DNA from: Alphaproteobacteria bacterium UBA3650
GTDB taxonomy: Bacteria > Pseudomonadota > Alphaproteobacteria > CAAHEQ01 > UBA3637
DNA length: 6,196 nucleotides
Direction of reading: 5' to 3'
Assembly: GCA_002373815.1 (NCBI GenBank)
Contig: DFKH01000047.1
Coordinates: 1 to 6,196 of the forward strand
Both the position numbers and the translations under genes were made by a program. The number at the start of each line of letters is the position of its first letter. The stretch's first letter is position 1. Below the pieces are notes generated by a model, which saw only the letters and a program-made list of their open reading frames with translations, had not been told where the DNA came from and ran no database searches. This document shows, piece after piece, positions 1 through 5,107 of this stretch.

Positions 1-21
1 CAGGATCAAACTCTCATATTT
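1..21 (-). rRNA. rrs: 16S ribosomal RNA, 5' end only (partial)
   Basis: Read on the minus strand, the first 14 bases of the window give AGAGTTTGATCCTG. This is the near-universal start of bacterial 16S rRNA (the 27F primer site), and the CCTG form is common in Alphaproteobacteria. By alignment to E. coli 16S, where AGAGTTTGATC begins at base 8, the mature 5' end should lie near position 21 (AAATATG precedes the conserved block). The rest of the gene lies off the left edge. The exact mature end is inferred by analogy. Confidence 0.9.
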
Positions 22-251
22 AAAAAATTCTTGAGTAGCTGTTCCTGTGCATCATCATTACTTACTATAAAGTAGTATAACAGAAACCCTACAAAAACTT
101 ACCAATCTACATGTTATGTACACTATCCGTTTTTATAGTTTCCTGATGCACAACAGCCCTATAATCTATTTGCGATCAACGACCGTCCGTGCATCCGTTT
201 CTATATTTCTTATTGACTTTGTTTAACAACCTCTTTCGTTTTTCGCGAAAG
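22..251 (-). other. 16S rRNA transcript leader (no protein gene)
   Basis: About 230 bases lie between the predicted rRNA transcription start and the 16S 5' end, and no credible coding sequence was found here. The stretch is AT-rich and holds several small repeats: a palindrome TTTCGCGAAA at 241-250 just after the start site, small hairpins TACAT-gtt-ATGTA (108-120) and TACTA-taaag-TAGTA (63-77), a 9-bp inverted pair TGTGCATCA (46-54) and TGATGCACA (144-152), and an imperfect direct repeat starting ATCCGTTT (125-143 and 193-210). Such leaders usually carry antitermination and RNase III processing signals. A sequence resembling the boxA core (GTTAAACA on the minus strand, around 219-228) matches only partly, so I do not call it. 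Confidence 0.6.
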
Positions 252-258
252 TGACGCT

Positions 259-287
259 ATTCTACCAGAAGAAAAAAGAAATGTCAA
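259..287 (-). promoter_or_regulatory. rRNA operon promoter, near-consensus sigma-70
   Basis: On the minus strand, TTGACA (282-287, a perfect -35) is separated by exactly 17 bp from TAGAAT (259-264, five of six -10 bases). Transcription would start near 252 and run into the 16S gene. The bases between -10 and the start are AGCGTC, a G+C-rich discriminator of the kind associated with stringent control of rRNA promoters (known from other bacteria, inferred here). The position, about 230 bp upstream of 16S, fits an rrn P1-type promoter. No second promoter of similar quality is visible in the leader. Confidence 0.87.
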
Positions 288-325
288 GCGCTTTTTTAAA
301 CTTTTTTTAATATTTTTTTAGAAAA
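288..325 (-). promoter_or_regulatory. UP element: A-tracts upstream of rRNA promoter
   Basis: Directly upstream of the -35 box, on the minus strand, lie phased runs of A (TAAAAAAATATT, then AAAAAAAG, then TTTAAAAAAGCGC). They match the AT-rich character of UP elements bound by the alpha-subunit C-terminal domain of RNA polymerase at rRNA promoters. The assignment rests on position and composition only. The outer boundary is arbitrary because the AT-rich stretch continues to the stop codon of the TPR gene. Confidence 0.55.
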
Positions 326-363
326 TGCAATTTTTCTATCTTTTTCAATGTGATATTTTTTAT

Positions 364-2121
364 TTATTTAGGTGCCGCGCCCTTATTTTGCGCTATTTTT
401 GCTGACAATTCTTCTTTTAGCTCAGGCGTTAAATCATATTTTAAAGCAAGCGCCTTACGATATTGAAAAACGGCTTCGCGATGACGACCTAAGGCCTTAT
501 AAATATCACCTAAATGTGCATTTGCCACCGAACTTTGAGGCATAATATCCACCGTTTTTTCCGCCAATGGCAATGCTTTTTGATATTGAGCCTTCCTATA
601 ATATGCATAAGCCATGCTATCTATAATATGCGGGTCTGTTGATCGCAATTTATACGCTTTTTCAACCAGCTCGAAACCTTTATCCAATGTTTGATCCCGT
701 TCAAGCCATTGATATCCCAAGTGATTTAACAACATTGGGTTGTCTGGATTTAATTCCAAGGCTTTCTTTAGATCCGATTCGGCCAAGGCATCTTGTTGTT
801 GTTGACTGTAAATAAAAGATCTTGCAAAATAAATGTCGGAAGCATATGTCCGATTCGATTCGCCTTCAATTTCTAATACGCGCGTATAGGCTCGTAAAGC
901 GGCCGGCCAATTTTTGAGTTTTTGATAAACATTTGCCAATGCCAACCATAAAGGTGTCGATTCGCGATTCGCTCGCTTTAATTCCTGTAATAGGGGCAGC
1001 GCTTCTTCCTCATGGCCACAGGAAATCAGATTGGACGCTTTTTTAAACTCCACCGTTTGCGTCAATGGACCTTTTAATTGTTTATAGTAGTGAGCTGCCA
1101 ATTGTGGTTTCCCTGCCTGTTCCAAAATCTCCGCATTCCATATCTTTGGCAAATCTTGATTTGGATTGAGGTAGAGGGATAATGCGCTTAATATCAGCGC
1201 GCCCTCATAACTGTTTTGTGACGACCCCATGGCTGTGGATATATTATAAAAGGCTTCCGCAACACCCCGAATCGGTGTCATTTTTGTCGATTCGCGTTGC
1301 ATGATCAACTCAGCCGTTGCTGGTTGTTCTGTTGCAAACAATTGCCATTGCACATAAAAAGGATTTTCTATACGCCAATTTCCAGTACGCACAAAAAAAT
1401 CTCGGATTTCAGGATACAAAGAAACCGTCAACAATTTATCCGATGCCAATTTTTGAAACGCCTCTTCTGCCACAAAAGAGTTCCCTAGCGTCATGGCGAT
1501 CAATCCTTGATGATAGTAATAATAGGGCGTCAATCCTTTTTGCTTTTTTAATGGTTCAAGAGCCTTCATCGCTTCTTGAAAATTATTTTCCCCCGCATAA
1601 CTCCATGCGACAATCAAAGGATTTACAATTTCATCCAATGGTAGGGGGCGCCGATTTGCCACCTTTTCACGTACTTTAGACCAATTCTGGTCATGTAGGG
1701 CATACCCCATTTCCACGTAATCCGTTAAAAAGACGACTCGATGTTCGGGTGACATTTTCGGCACCACAGGACGTAACACCTCAAAGTTACCCAGCATTGC
1801 ATTAAAAAAATAGGCTTCTCGTTGAATTTTATCGTTTTCAGGATCTCCCTGCAATACTTTTAAATATAAAGAGGCGGCTTGTTCTAAGTCATCATTTAAG
1901 ATAGCATTGAGTGCGGACAAATAAGCCCCTGGCTCAATTGTTTTTGGCGTGGGCTTATCAGACACCCAGATTGGCTTTTCTTTCGAATTTTCCTTTGTTT
2001 TTGTCAACAGGGGGAACAGAGACTCTTGCTTATACCAACGATATCCCAGCCACGTACAGAGGCCCAGTCCAGACACTGCAAGCAGCAAAATCATTCCTTT
2101 AAACAGCTTTTTTAAACGCAT
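364..2121 (-). CDS. membrane-anchored tetratricopeptide (TPR) repeat protein
   Basis: The 585-residue product starts with a basic N-terminus and one hydrophobic segment (about 9-27), so it is probably a signal anchor that puts the rest in the periplasm. No lipobox is present: the Cys at 22 is preceded by Leu. A linker of about 40 residues follows, then helical repeats to the end. An N-terminal TPR-like pair lies near 66-115, with degenerate repeats in the middle. The clearest TPRs are at about 387-421, 431-460, 464-495, 498-529 and 532-560, with the usual small, aromatic and Pro positions (for example ALELNPDNP and ALGRHREAVFQYRKAL). The tail is Ala/Lys-rich. TPR arrays bind partner proteins, and the partner is unknown. 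The start is supported by AAGGAAAGAGA just before the ATG. The gene is divergent from the UDG-like gene, a pairing I recall from other Alphaproteobacteria. It lies upstream of, and co-directional with, the rRNA operon, and no terminator is evident between them. Confidence 0.85.
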   Translation of the reverse strand: MRLKKLFKGMILLLAVSGLGLCTWLGYRWYKQESLFPLLTKTKENSKEKPIWVSDKPTPKTIEPGAYLSALNAILNDDLEQAASLYLKVLQGDPENDKIQREAYFFNAMLGNFEVLRPVVPKMSPEHRVVFLTDYVEMGYALHDQNWSKVREKVANRRPLPLDEIVNPLIVAWSYAGENNFQEAMKALEPLKKQKGLTPYYYYHQGLIAMTLGNSFVAEEAFQKLASDKLLTVSLYPEIRDFFVRTGNWRIENPFYVQWQLFATEQPATAELIMQRESTKMTPIRGVAEAFYNISTAMGSSQNSYEGALILSALSLYLNPNQDLPKIWNAEILEQAGKPQLAAHYYKQLKGPLTQTVEFKKASNLISCGHEEEALPLLQELKRANRESTPLWLALANVYQKLKNWPAALRAYTRVLEIEGESNRTYASDIYFARSFIYSQQQQDALAESDLKKALELNPDNPMLLNHLGYQWLERDQTLDKGFELVEKAYKLRSTDPHIIDSMAYAYYRKAQYQKALPLAEKTVDIMPQSSVANAHLGDIYKALGRHREAVFQYRKALALKYDLTPELKEELSAKIAQNKGAAPK

Positions 2122-2145
2122 TCTCTTTCCTTTTCTTTGAAAATA

Positions 2146-2154
2146 TGTTAAGAT
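2146..2154 (+). promoter_or_regulatory. candidate extended -10 promoter for the UDG-like gene
   Basis: TGT-TAAGAT is an extended -10 (TGn followed by a four-of-six -10 box) about 26 bp upstream of the ATG at 2181, and gives a leader of about 20 nt. No good -35 lies 17 bp upstream (TTTCCT), which extended -10 promoters can tolerate. An alternative is TTGAAA (2137-2142) with TTTAGA (2160-2165) at 17 bp, which would leave almost no leader. It overlaps the candidate -10 of the divergent TPR gene. Confidence 0.35.
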
Positions 2155-2178
2155 ATTTTTTTAGAAAATGAAAGTTAA
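2150..2178 (-). promoter_or_regulatory. candidate promoter for the TPR gene
   Basis: On the minus strand, TTAACT (2173-2178) and TATCTT (2150-2155) each match four of six consensus bases and are spaced 17 bp apart. This would start transcription near 2143, about 22 nt before the ATG. In such AT-rich DNA this quality can arise by chance, so the call is tentative. It is placed mainly because the 59-bp divergent gap must hold a promoter for each gene. Confidence 0.3.
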
Positions 2179-2180
2179 AA

Positions 2181-2870
2181 ATGGATATTAGACAAAAATT
2201 ATATTGGCTTATTCAAGCAGGTATTTCCACTTTTTGTACAGATACCCCGAAACGGGCCGACGTTAGTTTGGTAATTCAAGGTGATATGCCCGCCACAGAT
2301 CAAGCGTCAGCGGTTGCCTACCAAGCCAAAGATTTAGATGCTTTAAATAAAGACAAACAAGCCTTTTCGTTGTCCTCACTCAAAAAGACGGCCGCCCATA
2401 CTTTATTGGGACACGGTCCCACAAAGCCAAAGTTGATGTGTATTTTGGAAATTCCTGATGCGGGAGCCGATAAGTCTGGTCAGATTTTTGTTGGGGCGCA
2501 GGGTGAACAATTAAAAAAGATGATGGCAGCAATTCATTTAGACATTGAAAATGATGTTTATGTTTCCTTTTTAAGCCCTTGGCGCACACCGGGTAATCGT
2601 CCTTTAACCACCGCTGAGCGTGCTTTGTTTTTGCCTTTTTTGATGCGTGAAATTGAATTAGTTCAACCTCAAAAGATTTTATTGTTTGGAGCGGGTGTTT
2701 CCAACAGTTTATTGGCGACAGAATCTGTTGCCAAGGCACGTGGTATTTGGCATGAATGGCAAGGTATTCCTACACGTGTCACGTTGGCTATCAATTCACT
2801 CAAAACAACGCCCTTACGTCAACAGGCATGGGACGATTTGCAAGAAGTGACGAAATTAACCCAACCATAG
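2181..2870 (+). CDS. uracil-DNA glycosylase superfamily protein, probably degenerate
   Basis: The 229-residue protein has the fold signature of family 4-type uracil-DNA glycosylases, which excise uracil from DNA in base-excision repair. Residues 89-107 (LEIPDAGADKSGQIFVGAQG) align with the canonical GExPGxxEDxxGxPFVGxxG. Residues 126-141 (VYVSFLSPWRTPGNRP) align with VYITNxVKCRPPxNRxP. The region near 166-171 (ILLFGA) matches the family's conserved IVxLGxxA strand, and RGIWHEWQGIP (187-197) matches RGxWxxxxGxP. Key residues differ. Motif A glycines are lost, although Glu90 and Asp97 remain. The conserved Asn and Cys of the second motif are Phe130 and Trp134, and the catalytic HPxxLLR is replaced by INSLKTTPLR (204-213). 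Only two cysteines exist (19 and 87), so a [4Fe-4S] cluster is unlikely. Glycosylase activity is therefore doubtful. The ATG at 2181 has only a weak Shine-Dalgarno (GAAAG), but no better start is evident. A terminator follows the stop. Confidence 0.8.
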   Translation: MDIRQKLYWLIQAGISTFCTDTPKRADVSLVIQGDMPATDQASAVAYQAKDLDALNKDKQAFSLSSLKKTAAHTLLGHGPTKPKLMCILEIPDAGADKSGQIFVGAQGEQLKKMMAAIHLDIENDVYVSFLSPWRTPGNRPLTTAERALFLPFLMREIELVQPQKILLFGAGVSNSLLATESVAKARGIWHEWQGIPTRVTLAINSLKTTPLRQQAWDDLQEVTKLTQP

Positions 2871-2871
2871 A

Positions 2872-2894
2872 GGGCTTTTCGCAGCCCCCTTTTT
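2872..2894 (+). terminator. intrinsic terminator after the UDG-like gene
   Basis: Two bases after the TAG stop, GGGCT (2872-2876) can pair with AGCCC (2883-2887) around a six-base loop TTTCGC, followed by CC and TTTTT and further pyrimidine-rich sequence. The stem is short (5 bp, four of them G-C), so efficiency may be moderate. Read from the other strand the hairpin lacks a U-tract, so it should not efficiently stop the converging pilin-gene transcript. Confidence 0.6.
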
Positions 2895-2907
2895 CCTTTC
2901 TTCACCT

Positions 2908-5097
2908 TTAGTCTTGTGTCTTTGGACTTGCGTCATTTGTTCCCGTACATGTCCAACGAGCCGAGGAAGAATTGGTGGGATATCCAGGCGGTGTATTGAT
3001 AATTACCCAGCCCGATGCAGAACTTGCGTTTGAGGTTTTGTTGAACGTAAATGGTTTAGTGACATTATGTCCCGGACACCAAAAATCATCTTTTTGGCAT
3101 CTGCCCCAAGCAATATCGCCCGTCCATGTTTTACTGCCACCATTACCACTGACCGTTCCATATAAACGTCCATCGTTGTCTTTATCCCCACTAAATGTTC
3201 TAAAGCATTTGTTTGGACACACCTGAACTGTTCCACTCTTTATCAAACCGGATCCTGTGCAGGCAGAGCATACGTTACCATTTTCGTAATAATTTGCTGT
3301 GCATGTAAATGTGGTGGCATCGTTGCCGGAACAAGCCGCATTTGCTGGACAATCTTGACAAATACCATTGATTATTACTTTTCCACTGGGGCAATAACAT
3401 GTGGTTCCAGATGAATTACAGATTCTTCCATTTGTACATCCGTCTGTAGTGTTGGGTTTGCATGTATAACAGTTACTGGGTTGTGTGCCGCCATATAAAC
3501 AAACACAAGCGCCCTGCCCATCACATCTGGCATTATTACCGCATTCTGTTGTGGCTGGCGCATTTGTGAATTGCGCTTTTCCAGCTTCATCTGGAGTACA
3601 GGCTGTTCGACATTGTGTGCCTGTAAATCCTGTACACTCATTTACACAATCGCCGTCAGCATTCATCCAATAGCCATCTTGACATGTAGCTTCAACTGGT
3701 TCGGGGCAATAACCATCTGATGTACAACTCCCTTTGGGACATACTAACAATGGTTTATCCGTTACCCTATCAAGCACTGTATACCATGCTTTATGTCGTT
3801 CCCCTTTGCATTCTGTTGTACATACATTCTTTGTAAACCCATTACATACCTTTTGACACGCGTTCTCTGTGCTGCAAAATTCATCATCGTTGCAATCAGA
3901 GTCCTCTAAACAAGCCACACATGCTGTACCGTTCCATTTTGGTGTGTCATCTTGACAGGTATAACAAGTACTCGCACTGCCTCGATTATAGCTTCCATGA
4001 TACGTTGGTTCATTACAGATGCATTTGTGCGTTTCTTTGTTATATGTTGCATCATTTTTGCAGGCTTCTTCACATTGATAATTATTACAATATTGATTTT
4101 CCCCACAATGAGAATCTTGGGTGCATTCTACGCAACTTACCCCACCCCAATAGGGTTTTGGCTCCTCACAGCAGTGGTCACCGACTTCACATTCTTGACA
4201 TGTGTCCTCATTTGGGCAACGTTCTCCTTCTTCACAGTCATTATTATTGATACAAGCTCCCTCTATGCAATTACAATTTTCATCATAAAGCCCCTTTTTA
4301 CCATGCTCACCAATGCATGACTTCCCAACTTGATGACACACGCACTCTGTATGTGTCTCGTTTGCCTGAGTTCCTTCTTCACAATCAACACATTCTGTCG
4401 CCTTTTCATCTGAAATAGTATTTCCTGGACATACTTTACACGTTACATCACATCCTGTCCCTGTTTTATAGTAACCAGCATGACATTCTAGCTGTTCATT
4501 GTCAATGAAACCGCCATTTGGCATCACACGTTCTTCACAAACTTCGGTTCCCTCTTCTTCGCCCTCCTTTTGCGGAATCCACCATGGATACAAACCATGT
4601 AAATGGTATCCAGGATTTTTTTGGAATAGATATTGCAAACTTGGTATTTGTTTTTTCTCCTTTGATGTACAAGATGTTACCCTTTTGCCATCTTCATCCA
4701 TCACGGCCAATAAACCTAAATTGTTGTTATTTTCCCCATTTTGTAGCTCTTGCGCTTTTTTTAACAAGGCTTCACACACTTCTTGGCTAAGTGCATTCGT
4801 TTTGACCCAAAAATAATCACCCATATCCCCATCAACCCCATTTTCTATTTCGAATGAAATACCATGTGGTCCTTGACGAGAAATTGTATCTTTTTTATTT
4901 GAGGGCTTTCCCTTTAACGCATGTTGACGAATCAACGCTTCTTCAACGATTGCCCCAGACAAATCTTTTGCCACAACACCAGCCTGCATTTGTCCAAATA
5001 ATTGCAATCCCCCTAGCGTCAACAGCATTAAAAGCGCTAATACGCCTAGCATTTCTATGATACTGCGTCCTGATTCATTTTTCTTGTTTTTTTTCAT
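2908..5097 (-). CDS. large cysteine-rich prepilin-like protein with type IV pilin N-terminus
   Basis: The 729-residue protein opens with a class III signal: a short basic leader ending at Gly10, then RSIIEMLGVLALLMLL. Cleavage by a prepilin peptidase after Gly10 would leave Glu15 as the conserved Glu+5, and residues 13-37 form the hydrophobic pilin helix. Residues 38-160 look like a small pilin globular domain, with Cys108 and Cys143 as its likely disulfide (ALSQEVCEALL resembles the corresponding part of PilS-type pilins). From about 187 to 631 the chain is packed with cysteines (about 65 in all), arranged like EGF/Dickkopf/growth-factor-receptor modules. A repeated module C-x5-6-C-x5-C-x4-5-C is seen at 282-300, 325-342 and 396-414. 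The last 100 residues are poorer in Cys and rich in Asn, Ser, Thr, Gly and Trp, and include DKDNDG (638-643). Predicted location is the cell surface or a pilus, with disulfides formed in the periplasm. It is co-directional with and coupled to the virB4-like gene. The partner or receptor is unknown, and an adhesin role is inferred. Confidence 0.8.
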   Translation of the reverse strand: MKKNKKNESGRSIIEMLGVLALLMLLTLGGLQLFGQMQAGVVAKDLSGAIVEEALIRQHALKGKPSNKKDTISRQGPHGISFEIENGVDGDMGDYFWVKTNALSQEVCEALLKKAQELQNGENNNNLGLLAVMDEDGKRVTSCTSKEKKQIPSLQYLFQKNPGYHLHGLYPWWIPQKEGEEEGTEVCEERVMPNGGFIDNEQLECHAGYYKTGTGCDVTCKVCPGNTISDEKATECVDCEEGTQANETHTECVCHQVGKSCIGEHGKKGLYDENCNCIEGACINNNDCEEGERCPNEDTCQECEVGDHCCEEPKPYWGGVSCVECTQDSHCGENQYCNNYQCEEACKNDATYNKETHKCICNEPTYHGSYNRGSASTCYTCQDDTPKWNGTACVACLEDSDCNDDEFCSTENACQKVCNGFTKNVCTTECKGERHKAWYTVLDRVTDKPLLVCPKGSCTSDGYCPEPVEATCQDGYWMNADGDCVNECTGFTGTQCRTACTPDEAGKAQFTNAPATTECGNNARCDGQGACVCLYGGTQPSNCYTCKPNTTDGCTNGRICNSSGTTCYCPSGKVIINGICQDCPANAACSGNDATTFTCTANYYENGNVCSACTGSGLIKSGTVQVCPNKCFRTFSGDKDNDGRLYGTVSGNGGSKTWTGDIAWGRCQKDDFWCPGHNVTKPFTFNKTSNASSASGWVIINTPPGYPTNSSSARWTCTGTNDASPKTQD

Positions 5098-5107
5098 TTG
5101 TTCTCCT
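5098..5107 (-). promoter_or_regulatory. strong ribosome binding site of the pilin-like gene in the 10-nt gap after virB4
   Basis: On the minus strand the virB4-like stop TAA is followed at once by AGGAGAACAA and then the ATG (5095-5097). AGGAGA lies five nt before the start, an optimal Shine-Dalgarno. The whole intergenic space is 10 nt, so the two genes are almost certainly cotranscribed and probably translationally coupled. This fixes the start choice for the pilin-like gene. Confidence 0.85.

Noticed and set aside
219..230. boxA antitermination site in the rRNA leader
   Set aside because: Only six of the eight core bases of the E. coli boxA match, and no adjacent boxB hairpin is clear.
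319..338. Hairpin TAGAAAA / TTTTCTA as terminator of the TPR gene
   Set aside because: The stem has a single G-C pair and is followed by A-tracts on the relevant strand, so it lacks the U-tract of an intrinsic terminator.
2043..2060. Lipoprotein signal in the TPR protein (Cys22)
   Set aside because: The residue before the Cys is Leu, where lipoboxes need Gly, Ala or Ser. A signal anchor fits better.
2380..2739. 119-codon frame on the minus strand within the UDG-like gene
   Set aside because: The plus-strand frame has clear UDG-family motifs, and the antisense product resembles nothing.
3952..4320. Open frame on the plus strand with a hydrophobic translation inside the pilin-like gene
   Set aside because: It is antisense to the cysteine-rich coding sequence. 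Its apparent membrane segments arise from the complement of acidic and Cys codons. No ribosome binding site and no family resemblance.
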